Positions 1 to 8,990 of a DNA stretch of 64,000 nt are shown here, piece by piece (the first letter of the stretch is position 1; every line of letters starts with the position of its first letter). Source of the DNA: G963662605 sp963662605 (GTDB lineage Bacteria; Bacteroidota; Ignavibacteria; Ignavibacteriales; Ignavibacteriaceae); NCBI GenBank assembly GCA_963662605.1, contig OY759785.1:1178001-1242000 (forward strand), given 5' to 3'. Made by a program: the position numbers and the translations under genes. The notes beneath the pieces were generated by a model. The model searched no databases, was not told the DNA's origin, and worked only from the letters and a program-made list of their open reading frames with translations.

Positions 1-37
1 TTTCCAAGTAACATGATATATCAAATGAGGTGTCTCT

Positions 38-958
38 TTGCTTAAGAAGAAAAAAGTTTTAATATTTCTGGCGGTGTTGATTATAGTCCTTGTCGGGTAC
101 TTAAGTTATGTGTATGTGTTTAATGCCGACAGCAGCTCGTCGGGCGGCAGAGGACCCTCGCAGCAGGAAGAAGTCGCGTATGATTCCAACAAAGATCTCA
201 GCATTCAGGAAATTAATTTAGCCGAGCGAAAAAAAATGGCTAAATCAAGATTTCCGGGCGATACTCTTGATCTCATGGAGTCGGTTATCCGGAATTATCC
301 GAAAGGTACATACTTAATAGACAACGACAGGACTTCAAGTTACAATACTCCCCAGTCGGCAGTTATCTATACTAAAGATAATGGCGGCACATATATTTAT
401 GCTATCATTGCAAAATCACGTCAGAGTGACGACCGTCTTATTGAACAGAAAAATGTTATCGGTTATGATGCCAGTTTTATTGATTTGGACAGCACCAAGC
501 TTGGAACTGCTCTTTTTTATCTTTCGTTGTTCAAATATGAGAACGGCGGGTTTCAGTTGATATGGGAAACTCCTGTTCCCACGCATGGCGGATTTAACAG
601 GATGTACCTTGAAACCTGGGCTGCACATAGAACACAGTATATCAGAATTAATTTCCATGATGCACGCAGTTCGGGTCACATTGACTATAACTACTTCATG
701 ACCAATGGTATGTTCAATAAACCTATGCCGATGGAAACATATGAGGGTATTAATTGTAAAAGAACACTGGTTGATTTTAATAAGGATAAATACCCGGACT
801 GGTGCGAGTATCTATATGTAGATAGCGGAACCACTTCTACGCCTATTGATTCGGTGTACTTTATTTTCCGTCAAAAGGACAGCGTTTTTGTTAATACGAG
901 AAATAGCAGACAAATCCGGGCATACAATGAAATTGGCCAGGAATATTCGGTAAAATAA
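38..958 (+). CDS. Membrane-anchored protein of unknown function
   Basis: 306 aa, TTG start preceded by a GAGGTG ribosome binding site. Residues 2-6 are LKKKK, followed by one hydrophobic segment (about 7-28) and a Ser/Gly/Gln-rich linker (about 31-45), so the rest is probably periplasmic and tethered by an uncleaved signal anchor; there is no lipobox cysteine. Near residue 248 the stretch DFNKDKYPD resembles the calcium-binding loop of FG-GAP/EF-hand-like repeats, but only one copy is visible. I do not recognise the family. It lies 49 bases upstream of an ABC-F gene on the same strand, so the two may share a transcript, but this does not indicate a function. Confidence 0.75.
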   Translation: MLKKKKVLIFLAVLIIVLVGYLSYVYVFNADSSSSGGRGPSQQEEVAYDSNKDLSIQEINLAERKKMAKSRFPGDTLDLMESVIRNYPKGTYLIDNDRTSSYNTPQSAVIYTKDNGGTYIYAIIAKSRQSDDRLIEQKNVIGYDASFIDLDSTKLGTALFYLSLFKYENGGFQLIWETPVPTHGGFNRMYLETWAAHRTQYIRINFHDARSSGHIDYNYFMTNGMFNKPMPMETYEGINCKRTLVDFNKDKYPDWCEYLYVDSGTTSTPIDSVYFIFRQKDSVFVNTRNSRQIRAYNEIGQEYSVK

Positions 959-1007
959 AGTTTAGAAATGATTTTTGTGTGTACTGTGATTTTAGATAAG
1001 TTGTCCC

Positions 1008-2960
1008 ATGATTGATATTGTTGATCTTTCACTGCAATTTTCCGGGGTATATCTTTATAGGAGTGTCAATTTAAAAATAAATAGCGGCGATAAAATTGCT
1101 CTCGTCGGTTCCAATGGATCCGGCAAGTCGTCTTTATTTAAAATGCTCATCGGACAACTACAGCCGGAATCCGGAAGAATAATCAAGCAGAAAAAATTGA
1201 CCATCGGATATTTGCCGCAGGATATTATTTATCATACGGGTAAACTTTTGCCGGATGAAGTGCGCTCTGCCGCCGAAGATATTATCAGCCTTCAGGAGAA
1301 GGAAAAAGAGATTCTTGACGAGCTCGAAGCCGTCAGCACGGATGACGAAAGACATACCGAATTGATCTATCAGCTCGGCTCGGTTCATCATCGGCTTGAA
1401 GATTTGGATTCGTATAAACTCGATATGAAAATCAGCGTTATTCTCCGCGGACTTGGTTTTACAGACGAAGATTTGGAAAAAAAGAGCGACGAGTTTTCCG
1501 GCGGTTGGCAGATGCGTATTGCCCTTGCTAAAATTTTATTGGCTTACCCCGATCTCATTCTGCTTGATGAGCCGACAAACCACCTTGATATAGATTCGCA
1601 GAAATGGCTGACGAATTATCTTAGAGATTACCGCGGCTCTATTCTGGTTATATCACACGATAGATATTTTGTAAATCAGATTACAAACCGCACTCTGGAA
1701 ATATTCCTCGGAACCGTTTCCTTTTACAAAGGCAGGTATGACGATTATCTTGAGTATAAAAAAAACAGGGTAATTGAACTTGAGCACCGTGTTATTCTTC
1801 AGCAGAAAAAAATAAAAGAAACGCAGCAGTTCATTGAACGCTTTCGATATAAAGCGACCAAAGCTAAACAGGTGCAGAGCCGGATAAAGCAGCTTGAAAA
1901 GATTGAAGTACTTGAAAATCCCGATACGGAAGATATTTTGGATTTCAAATTTGATGAAGCTCCGCCAAGCGGAAAGATAGTCTGCACGATTAAAAATCTC
2001 CATCACGCGTACGCCGTAAAAGAAATAATTTCCGGATTCTCATTTGAAATAGAACGCGGCGAAAAAATTGCGTTCGTCGGTCCAAACGGGGCGGGAAAAA
2101 CAACACTGGCAAAAATTATTGCAGGAGTGTTGAAGCCGACATCGGGAGAGTGCGTGCTGGGGCACAATGTTTCACTCGCGTATTATGCACAAGACATCGC
2201 GGATTCACTTGATAACGAATTGGATGTAATAGAGACTCTTGCGACATTTGCTGAACAAAAAACACTGGGACAACTTCGTTCACTTGCCGGAGTGTTCTTG
2301 TTTTCAGGAGATGACGTGTTTAAAAAGATCGGAGTACTATCCGGGGGTGAGAAAAGCCGCGTCTCTTTGCTGAAAGTTATGCTTGCAAAAGCAAATCTTC
2401 TGGTTTTTGATGAGCCGACAAATCACCTTGATATTGCTTCCAAGGCAATTTTACAGAAGGCTCTCATTGATTTTACAGGAACGGTTCTGCTCGTTTCGCA
2501 TGATATTGACTTCCTTACACCCATTGCACAAAAGATTCTTGAAGTGCATCCCGGCAGTATCAAGTTATATAACGGCGGTATTCAGTACTATATTGAGAAA
2601 AAAGAGGAAGAGGCCCTCGGGAAAAGCGAAGAGTCAAAGTCTTCCGCTAAGGATAACTCCGGACTTTCAAGGAAGGATGTTAAAAGGCTGGAAGCGGAGC
2701 TGCGGCAGAAAAAATTCAGGAGCACAAAGGGACTCATTGAAAAAATCAATAAGGTTGAATTATCAATTGAACTCACCGAAGCTAAGATAGCTGAATGTGA
2801 ACGGAAACTTTCCGAACCGGCGACATATGCAGATCCGCAGCTTTCCAAGGATACGACCTTGACCTATCAGCAATGTAAAAAGGATTTGCAGCTGCTTATG
2901 AATGATTGGGAAAAGCTGCATAACGAATTGAGCGAGATAGAAAAGCAATTTGAAATCTGA
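1008..2960 (+). CDS. ABC-F family ATP-binding protein
   Basis: 650 aa with two ABC ATPase domains in one chain and no membrane segment, as in the ABC-F family (Uup/EttA-like), whose members act on ribosomes or DNA rather than in transport. Domain 1 has Walker A GSNGSGKS (34-41), signature SGGWQMR and Walker B LILLDEPTNHLD. Domain 2 has GPNGAGKT (358-365), LSGGEKSR and LLVFDEPTNHLD. A charged linker of about 70 residues separates them, and a Lys/Glu-rich coiled-coil tail of about 100 residues follows, which fits Uup-type members. Both catalytic sites look intact. The exact subfamily, and so whether it rescues stalled ribosomes or has another role, cannot be told from the sequence alone. Confidence 0.93.
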   Translation: MIDIVDLSLQFSGVYLYRSVNLKINSGDKIALVGSNGSGKSSLFKMLIGQLQPESGRIIKQKKLTIGYLPQDIIYHTGKLLPDEVRSAAEDIISLQEKEKEILDELEAVSTDDERHTELIYQLGSVHHRLEDLDSYKLDMKISVILRGLGFTDEDLEKKSDEFSGGWQMRIALAKILLAYPDLILLDEPTNHLDIDSQKWLTNYLRDYRGSILVISHDRYFVNQITNRTLEIFLGTVSFYKGRYDDYLEYKKNRVIELEHRVILQQKKIKETQQFIERFRYKATKAKQVQSRIKQLEKIEVLENPDTEDILDFKFDEAPPSGKIVCTIKNLHHAYAVKEIISGFSFEIERGEKIAFVGPNGAGKTTLAKIIAGVLKPTSGECVLGHNVSLAYYAQDIADSLDNELDVIETLATFAEQKTLGQLRSLAGVFLFSGDDVFKKIGVLSGGEKSRVSLLKVMLAKANLLVFDEPTNHLDIASKAILQKALIDFTGTVLLVSHDIDFLTPIAQKILEVHPGSIKLYNGGIQYYIEKKEEEALGKSEESKSSAKDNSGLSRKDVKRLEAELRQKKFRSTKGLIEKINKVELSIELTEAKIAECERKLSEPATYADPQLSKDTTLTYQQCKKDLQLLMNDWEKLHNELSEIEKQFEI

Positions 2961-2996
2961 CAGACAAATTTTGAAATTTAATTAAGGTGTAGTTTC

Positions 2997-3935
2997 ATGG
3001 GCTTGTTGGAAGTAAAAAACTTATATAAAAACTTCGACGGTGTAACTGCCGTTGATGATGTATCGTTCGATGTACCCGAAGGAGCTATATTCGGCTTGAT
3101 CGGAAGAAACGGTGCAGGAAAAACCACAATCCTGCGAATGATCATGAATGTATTTATGCCGGATAAAGGTGAGGTGTTGTTTAATGGTCAACCGGCCGGT
3201 GATGAATTCCGTGAACGCACAGGCTATCTGCCCGAAGAGCGAGGGATGTATAAAAAACTCAAAGTACTGGAAACAATTCTTTTCTTTGCCGAGTTGAAAG
3301 GGAAAACTGGCTCCAAAGTTCAGGAAGAAGCAATCCGGTATTTGAAGGAGTTTGGTTTATACGAACGCCGCAACAGTAAAATTCAGGAATTATCGAAGGG
3401 TAATCAGCAAAAGGTGCAGTTTATTTCTACGATAATTCATGATCCCGACTTTATTATTCTTGATGAACCTTTTTCGGGGCTGGACCCGATTAACACCAAT
3501 GTTTTGAAGAATATTATTCTGGAAATGAAAAGAAAAGGCAAGGTGATTATTTTCTCGACGCATCTTATGGAATTTGCCGAAAAGATGTGTGATCACATAA
3601 CGCTGATTGAAAAGGGCAAGGTTATCTTAACGGGAAAATTGAGTGACATCAAATCAAAGTATGCACAAAGAAACATGACTATCACGTTTGACGGGGATAT
3701 TTCGTTTCTCAAGAACATGTCTTGTATCGAGCACATCGAGGATTTTGGTAAAACAATATCGGTAAAAGTTATTGATGATAAATATGTGCAGGAGGTTCTG
3801 AAATCACTCGTTCAACACGGAGTTACGGTGCAGTCATTTTTATCGAATGAAATTTCGCTGCATGAAATATTTGTTAGTCTGTGCGGGAACGATGATTCCG
3901 ACATGGAAATAGGAGGGTTGGCAAATGACAAGTAA
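2997..3935 (+). CDS. ABC exporter ATP-binding subunit (NatA/CcmA type)
   Basis: 312 aa. Walker A GRNGAGKT (36-43), signature region LSKGNQQK (with the degenerate LSKGN form common in NatA-like and multidrug or Na+ exporters), Walker B FIILDEPFSGLDP and the H-loop FSTHLME are all present. The C-terminal 90 residues form the accessory domain seen in DUF4162-type exporter ATPases. Its 3' end overlaps the next gene by 11 bases, so it is co-translated with the ABC-2 permease that must form the channel. The substrate is unknown; Na+ or drug export is a family-level guess. Confidence 0.92.
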   Translation: MGLLEVKNLYKNFDGVTAVDDVSFDVPEGAIFGLIGRNGAGKTTILRMIMNVFMPDKGEVLFNGQPAGDEFRERTGYLPEERGMYKKLKVLETILFFAELKGKTGSKVQEEAIRYLKEFGLYERRNSKIQELSKGNQQKVQFISTIIHDPDFIILDEPFSGLDPINTNVLKNIILEMKRKGKVIIFSTHLMEFAEKMCDHITLIEKGKVILTGKLSDIKSKYAQRNMTITFDGDISFLKNMSCIEHIEDFGKTISVKVIDDKYVQEVLKSLVQHGVTVQSFLSNEISLHEIFVSLCGNDDSDMEIGGLANDK

Positions 3936-5193
3936 AAAGATGCTGGTAATTCTGAAAAGAGAATTGAAAAGCCGCTTATTGAGCAGGACTTTTATCCTTA
4001 TGACCATTCTTATTCCGGTATTCCTCCTTGGTATCTTTGGATTCCAAAGTTTCTTGCTTTCTTTCGAAAGCGATTCGGGAACCAAGCTGCTCGTGGTTAC
4101 ACAATCCAGCTTGCTTAAGGAAAAGCTTTCCCTTGAATTTGATTCGTTGGAGTTTATCAGGAATGGTTACTACAATATCCGACTTGATGAATCAAATGGC
4201 GCAGATATTCAACAGTATATTAAAGAAAAAAGATCTGAGCTTTTCGGCGCCAATCTCGCAGGTATCATATTCATTCCGGACAGTGCTTTAGTAAATAAGA
4301 AAATCAGATACTATTCACCGAATCCTAACAACAACACAGTTTTTGGAAAAATAAAAGCACCGATAAACCGGGCATTGGTTGATGTCTTTTTTAAGGATAA
4401 ACAGTTGGTACCGGAAGAAATTGCTTATGCTCATAAGGACGTTGATTTTGAGGGTTACCGGGTCTCAAAAGATGACAAAATTGAAGAAGAGGGCTATGGC
4501 AACATGGTCGCCTCGTTCCTATTCTCATTTTTTCTGTATTTCAGCCTCGTTATGATAGGTGCGATGCTCATGCGGTCGGTTGTAGAGGAAAAATCATCGA
4601 AAATTGTAGAGGTTTTGCTCTCTTCGATACAGGCATCCGATCTCATGGTCGGTAAAATTCTGGGTGCAGCAATAACCGGATTATTGCAAATGGCAATTTG
4701 GATGCTGCCGGTTGTAATATTAATATCTACATCCTGGTTCACGCTGCCGCAAGATTATACCCTTAAGATGGATTTTTCATATATCATGTTCTTTTTGTAT
4801 AATTATTTCATTAGCCTTATCACATATCTTGGCTTGTTTGCTGCAGTCGGCGGTCTTTTTGATAGCGACCAGGATAGCCAGTCGGGTATGTGGCCGGTCA
4901 TGATGCTCATTATGATACCTTTCTTTATCGCGATTACACTGCCGAGTAATCCGAATAACTCAATTGCTGAAATCGCGTCTTTTGTCCCGTTTGCCTCGTT
5001 GATAGTTATGCCGGCGAGAATGACCTTAGTAACTGTTCCGTTTTGGCAGATATTGATTTCCGTGGTTATTAATTTCACGACGATGATGGGAGTGTTTTAT
5101 TTATCAGGAAAAGTATACCGTTTCGGTATCCTGATGACCGGCAAAAAGCCTAATTTGGCTGAAATTGTCAGATGGTTGAAGTTCAAAAATTAA
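3925..5193 (+). CDS. ABC-2 type transporter permease
   Basis: 422 aa. It has one N-terminal membrane segment (about 22-45), a large extracytoplasmic domain (about 50-180) and five to six C-terminal membrane segments (from about 193 to 400), the NatB/ABC2_membrane_3 arrangement. A conserved-looking VVEEKSSKIVEVLLSSIQ cytoplasmic coupling segment lies after the second helix, as in NatB-like permeases. It overlaps the ATPase gene and is its obvious partner. A 200-base gap follows before the porin gene, so the unit ends here. Confidence 0.9.
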   Translation: MTSKKMLVILKRELKSRLLSRTFILMTILIPVFLLGIFGFQSFLLSFESDSGTKLLVVTQSSLLKEKLSLEFDSLEFIRNGYYNIRLDESNGADIQQYIKEKRSELFGANLAGIIFIPDSALVNKKIRYYSPNPNNNTVFGKIKAPINRALVDVFFKDKQLVPEEIAYAHKDVDFEGYRVSKDDKIEEEGYGNMVASFLFSFFLYFSLVMIGAMLMRSVVEEKSSKIVEVLLSSIQASDLMVGKILGAAITGLLQMAIWMLPVVILISTSWFTLPQDYTLKMDFSYIMFFLYNYFISLITYLGLFAAVGGLFDSDQDSQSGMWPVMMLIMIPFFIAITLPSNPNNSIAEIASFVPFASLIVMPARMTLVTVPFWQILISVVINFTTMMGVFYLSGKVYRFGILMTGKKPNLAEIVRWLKFKN

Positions 5194-5404
5194 GCCTGTG
5201 AAGGGCGTAATGTCCAAAAATTACTTGGAAATAAGAAAATCATTGTATATATTTTGAACAAAAATCGGTATTCGGATACTATTTTAATAGAATTTGGGCA
5301 CTATTTTTATTATAATTGTGTTAATGATTTAAATGGTTTTAAGAGCTAAAGCCGCTAAGTTTTAATTTTGTAACTAATTTATTCACAAATTACTGGGAAA
5401 AAAC

Positions 5405-6571
5405 GTGAAACTATATAAACTCTTTTTTGTTCTTTTACTGAGCACCGCTGCTTTTGCGCAAACATACCAAAGCGGTTGGGGCCTTGGTTTTGGTGCAACA
5501 TCCCCGAGAATGTTCGGAGATACTTATGCTGATTATATTACCTTTGGCGGAAATATTTCTGTTCAAAGAGATTTTGATGAGATGAACTCATTGCGCGCAA
5601 AAATTGATTACCTGCATTTTAATGAAAATACAGCCGCTAGAACCAGTGGTTTGATTTCAAATGCAAATGGTCCTAAAACCAACGCAGTTGGCTTTGCGGT
5701 TGATTATTTATTCAGATTTGTTCCGTGTGCCGCTGTAAAAGCTTATGTGGGCGCAGGTGGAACTATGTATTATTATAAAGTTGATAATCGCGGTCCTGGA
5801 CTGAAGGACGAGGGCAAAATAGGCGAATTGGGTGTTAACCTTGAAGTAGGTGCAACCTATGCTGTAGCAAATGATTGGGATCTGAAACTGGCTTTCAGTC
5901 ACCATACTGTTTCAACTGATGCTTTTGATGGCGTTTTTGGAGCACAGGGTGGCGTATTCGGTGGAAATCTTGATAGCTATAACACAGTTGAAGCAGGATT
6001 GATTTATTATTGGGATCGTGGTCCGGCTTCAAAATATTGTGAACTTCCTGCCGGTGTTACAAGCAGCTATTACGGAACAAGCACCGTTGATTATGACAGA
6101 ATACAGAGAATGATTGACAATGCAAAAGCAAAACCGGTTGTTATTCCTGAAGTTGACTATAAGAGAATTGAAGACATCATTGATGCAAAATTAGACAAAG
6201 TCGGTGCTAAACAAACAGTTGCTGCTTCAGCTGCTGAATTGGCATTGATCGGCGTTAATTTTGACACAAATTCTTCATTGGTTAAATCTGAAGAAAAAGC
6301 TATCCTTGCTCAGGTTGCAGCTACATTGGTTGCCAATCCTTCAATTAAAGTTGAAGTTCAGGGCTACACAGATAACGTTGGCGGCGAAAAGGGCAATAAA
6401 GCACTTTCAGAAAAACGTGCGAATGCAGTTGTTAAGTTCTTAACTGCTAAAGGCGTTGACGCTTCACGATTGACTGCAGTTGGTTTCGGTTCATCAAAAC
6501 CGGCTACCGACAACAAGTCAGCTGACGGTCGTGCTCTCAACAGAAGAGTTGAATTCAAGGTTGTTAAGTAA
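5405..6571 (+). CDS. OmpA-family outer membrane beta-barrel protein
   Basis: 388 aa, GTG start. Signal peptide at 1-19 (hydrophobic LFFVLLLSTAAFAQ, cleavage after AFA). Residues about 20-210 are Gly/Tyr-rich alternating segments fitting an eight-stranded barrel. A linker with two similar DY-RIQ/DYKRIED stretches follows. Residues about 283-388 form the OmpA C-terminal peptidoglycan-binding domain: the start FDTNSSLV, the central VEVQGYTDNVG, and the end GRALNRRVEF are the hallmarks. It likely ties the outer membrane to the cell wall. A strong terminator follows, so it appears monocistronic. The AT-rich 200 bases upstream probably carry its promoter. Confidence 0.93.
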   Translation: MKLYKLFFVLLLSTAAFAQTYQSGWGLGFGATSPRMFGDTYADYITFGGNISVQRDFDEMNSLRAKIDYLHFNENTAARTSGLISNANGPKTNAVGFAVDYLFRFVPCAAVKAYVGAGGTMYYYKVDNRGPGLKDEGKIGELGVNLEVGATYAVANDWDLKLAFSHHTVSTDAFDGVFGAQGGVFGGNLDSYNTVEAGLIYYWDRGPASKYCELPAGVTSSYYGTSTVDYDRIQRMIDNAKAKPVVIPEVDYKRIEDIIDAKLDKVGAKQTVAASAAELALIGVNFDTNSSLVKSEEKAILAQVAATLVANPSIKVEVQGYTDNVGGEKGNKALSEKRANAVVKFLTAKGVDASRLTAVGFGSSKPATDNKSADGRALNRRVEFKVVK

Positions 6572-6592
6572 ATCTTGATTAGATGATTTATA

Positions 6593-6628
6593 AAGGCCTG
6601 TCTGTGAAAACGGACAGGCCTTTTTTTA
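6593..6628 (+). terminator. Intrinsic terminator of the OmpA-family gene
   Basis: AAGGCCTGTC (6593-6602) pairs perfectly with GACAGGCCTT (6613-6622), followed by a run of seven T. It lies 21 bases after the stop codon. Confidence 0.93.
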
Positions 6629-6681
6629 TTATGCTCTTTAATAAAACGATATAATTTGTTATCTTAACAACTCAAATTTTT

Positions 6682-6765
6682 GCCCGGATGGCGGAATTGG
6701 TAGACGCGCTAGGTTCAGGGTCTAGTGGATGTACTTCCGTGGGGGTTCGAGTCCCCCTTCGGGCA
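6682..6765 (+). tRNA. tRNA-Leu (anticodon CAG)
   Basis: The acceptor arms GCCCGGA and TTCGGGC pair (one G-U). The D-arm carries GGCGGAATTGGTAGACGC, a class II leucine feature. The anticodon stem CTAGG/TCTAG encloses TTCAGGG, placing CAG at 6716-6718. A long variable arm follows, then the T-arm GGGGGTTCGAGTCCCCC. CCA is not encoded. It reads CUG codons. Confidence 0.96.
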
Positions 6766-6767
6766 CT

Positions 6768-6799
6768 AAAGGTTGTGACGTTGTCACAACCTTTTTTTA
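6768..6799 (+). terminator. Intrinsic terminator of tRNA-Leu
   Basis: GGTTGTGAC (6771-6779), loop GTT, GTCACAACC (6783-6791), then seven T. It starts right after the tRNA 3' end. Confidence 0.92.
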
Positions 6800-6856
6800 T
6801 TTTAAATTTGCCGCATCCAAAGTCACTTTACAATCGTATTCTCAGGGCTTAAACGG

Positions 6857-7021
6857 ATGTCTCCAACAGGAAAACTTGTTGCGAGTCTGGTTGACGAATA
6901 CAAACCCGCGGGGAGCTACACGGTGAGCTTCAATGCGGCAAATCTGCCGAGCGGCGTTTATTTTTACCGGTTGACTTCAGGTTCGTTTGCCGAAAACCGG
7001 AAAATGATATTGTTGAAGTAA
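6857..7021 (+). pseudogene. Remnant of a T9SS C-terminal sorting domain
   Basis: Reading in the frame that ends at TAA 7019-7021 gives a stretch with GKLVASLVDEYKPAG, then AANLPSGVYFYRL, and a final KMILLK. This is the second half of the type IX secretion sorting domain that ends many secreted proteins in Ignavibacteria. The first half (NYPNPFNP) and any passenger domain are missing, because the tRNA-Leu and its terminator lie just upstream. An ATG exists at 6857 but without a ribosome binding site. I read it as the tail of a gene lost by deletion or recombination beside the tRNA. Confidence 0.8.
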
Positions 7022-7043
7022 TTGAATAGTGAAATAAATTGAG

Positions 7044-7073
7044 AAAGGTCGTCCTGCGTGACGACCTTTTTTA
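7044..7073. terminator. Intrinsic terminator, possibly serving both strands
   Basis: AAAGGTCGTC (7044-7053), loop CTGCGT, GACGACCTTT (7060-7069) and a T run. It originally closed the truncated T9SS gene. On the other strand it follows the stop of the minus-strand SGNH-like gene, where the AAA side gives a weaker U run. Confidence 0.85.
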
Positions 7074-7079
7074 TTTCTG

Positions 7080-7856
7080 TCAGACTTTCTTGAGAAAGTT
7101 CATCCGATCCAGAATGAGCTTCGCTATTCTCCGGTGTCCGACTTCATTGACTTGAACACCATTGCTGAAAAACAACGGCTCACCGTCATTTTCACTGGTG
7201 CCCAGAAGCTCAATGTAGGTTAATCCGGATGTATCAAATGCACGCTTCATATGGCGGTTTATGGTGTTAGTTAAATAATTTTCCCACCACGTATGGGGCC
7301 TTGAAGCCGGGCCTGCAAGCAGCAGAATAACCTCCTGTGATTTGCAGAATTCAATTACATCTGCGGCTAACTTTTCATATCGCTTTAACGCGAAGTGTAC
7401 ATTTCCCATCAAGTACCCAAACAGGTAATTGGTCTCAACTAAAAACCTGTAAAGCTTTTTGTTTATTCGCCTCTTTGGGCGGGCGGATGAACCGGTGCCC
7501 GATAAGTAATCAAAATCTTCCACTTTGCTTACGTCGGAGAGCAATATATTCAAAGTGCGTTTAATGACCTTTTGGTCGTTTTGGTATCTGAAAACTAATT
7601 TACAAAGTCTCAGAAAATGCTCGGAGCGGAAATGAAATAATAAGACATCTGCCGGTTTATTTTTGTTATGCTCCTTTATTTTATCCAAACAATCGGAAAA
7701 TCTTTCGTAGCGAATGATGTCAAAGTTCAACGAAAGGTCAAGTGTAGATTTCACTTCCCGGCTAAGATAGGAGTGATATAATTTATCGGGAGAAATATTA
7801 TCCTGAACGGGAAAACAACCGCCGACAATAACGAAGGACAAGCTGCCTTTACTCAT
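7080..7856 (-). CDS. SGNH/GSCFA-like hydrolase-fold protein
   Basis: 258 aa from the ATG at 7856, which overlaps the upstream gene's stop (ATGAGTAA) and has an AAAAGG about 10 bases before it; a TTG at 7880 would add eight residues. Near the N-terminus, FVIVGGCFPVQDN occupies the place of the SGNH/GSCFA block I (normally GDS or GSC). Near the C-terminus, VNEVGHRRIAKLI resembles block V with the catalytic His. LLLLAGPASRP could be block III. The usual nucleophile Ser is Gly here, with the following Cys kept. The family assignment is an inference from these short motifs. It is translationally coupled to a CitE-like gene. Confidence 0.6.
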   Translation of the reverse strand: MSKGSLSFVIVGGCFPVQDNISPDKLYHSYLSREVKSTLDLSLNFDIIRYERFSDCLDKIKEHNKNKPADVLLFHFRSEHFLRLCKLVFRYQNDQKVIKRTLNILLSDVSKVEDFDYLSGTGSSARPKRRINKKLYRFLVETNYLFGYLMGNVHFALKRYEKLAADVIEFCKSQEVILLLAGPASRPHTWWENYLTNTINRHMKRAFDTSGLTYIELLGTSENDGEPLFFSNGVQVNEVGHRRIAKLILDRMNFLKKV

Positions 7857-8793
7857 CTCCGAGATGCCTTTTCGCTGCAAGGTATTCGTGCGGAGAAATC
7901 AGTACGCGCTTATCTCCGGCAATGGAGAACGACTTGCCGTTGCGGTTGGCTTCATATCCGGCAATCAGTCTTTTTGCGTAATCCTTGCTGCTGCCGCTAT
8001 GTCGGTTAAAATCTGTATCAGTCGGTACTTCATTATGCGGAGAGACGGAAAAGCCGCGGCACCAATTTGCTTGTTTATGTGTCAGCACAATCTGCCCAAC
8101 TGATCCCGATACACTTTTCCCCGTTAAACGCCGTAGCATTGCATCGAACAATTCTTTGTCATCAAGGTGCAAACAAGGTGAGTTGATATAGGTAAATCCC
8201 GCAGCCTCAACTGATGTAAGTAGATTTTCAACCACCTCCCAATAAAGTGTAGAATCCTGATGGTAAAAGGGGAAGTTGTTACTGTCGGCATTATAATCGC
8301 AATGACCGAATGCGATTTTATTAAAATTGCTTGAACGCTTCGATAAGATTGAGGAAAGATTTGACATTCCGGTTTTATTCTCTATTATTGCCACAATATC
8401 AACAAATGCCATAACCGATTCATCTAAAGCATGAAGAAGTGTTTGTATATCCGCCAGGCTTTCGGTCTTCGGCAGAAATAACGTAAGCTTGTTGAGGCTT
8501 CCATGCAGTGTAAATAGTAAAGCAATATCCTTGACGAATTCAGCTGATGATAATTGATTCAATCTGATGCCGATATTCAAATTCCGGAGATTTTGGATAT
8601 TAGACCGCACAATAAATTCGAGTGTTTCGCGGCTTTGCGCTTTGCGTAGAGTCGTTTCGGCATCATTGCCAAGGCTCTGAATGCTGTCTTCAAGATCAAA
8701 ACAAAGGAATGTGCTCTCTGAATAGTTTTTAAAATAGTATTCGGGAGATATGTTTTTGCCATATTTCAGAAAGTGGTACGTCTGTAATTTCAT
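7849..8793 (-). CDS. HpcH/HpaI aldolase/citrate lyase (CitE-like) family protein
   Basis: 314 aa. The (beta/alpha)8 CitE-like family is suggested by FDLEDSIQ (about 33-40, metal-binding Glu/Asp), the Arg of IGIRLNQ (substrate carboxylate), LPKTES, IIENKTG (metal-binding Glu) and AFGHCDYNAD. These enzymes cleave or form C-C bonds in acyl-CoA or keto-acid substrates with a divalent metal. The variant FGHCDYN instead of the usual FG..D suggests the distinct branch often found in surface polysaccharide gene sets. Its 3' end overlaps the SGNH-like gene by 8 bases, so the two probably act together. The substrate is unknown. Confidence 0.75.
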   Translation of the reverse strand: MKLQTYHFLKYGKNISPEYYFKNYSESTFLCFDLEDSIQSLGNDAETTLRKAQSRETLEFIVRSNIQNLRNLNIGIRLNQLSSAEFVKDIALLFTLHGSLNKLTLFLPKTESLADIQTLLHALDESVMAFVDIVAIIENKTGMSNLSSILSKRSSNFNKIAFGHCDYNADSNNFPFYHQDSTLYWEVVENLLTSVEAAGFTYINSPCLHLDDKELFDAMLRRLTGKSVSGSVGQIVLTHKQANWCRGFSVSPHNEVPTDTDFNRHSGSSKDYAKRLIAGYEANRNGKSFSIAGDKRVLISPHEYLAAKRHLGDE

Positions 8794-8943
8794 TTCTCTC
8801 GCCCCATAATGTAACGTAAGAAGAATACGTGATTTTTTTTACAAAAATATTAAAAAATCGGAGAAACTCAACCCTAAATAATTTCTATGCCCCCTATCAT
8901 TCAGAATAAAGTTGTGTATTTAAAAAAATCCGCTTTTAGAAAT

Positions 8944-8974
8944 GACAAAGATCGCTACAAGGGCGACCTTTGTC
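8944..8974 (-). terminator. Hairpin downstream of the PL7 lyase gene
   Basis: GACAAAG..TCGC and GCGA.CTTTGTC form an inverted repeat with a short loop, just beyond the stop of the minus-strand lyase gene. No strong U run follows on that strand, so its termination role is uncertain. Confidence 0.45.
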
Positions 8975-8990
8975 TGGCTCTAAAACATAT

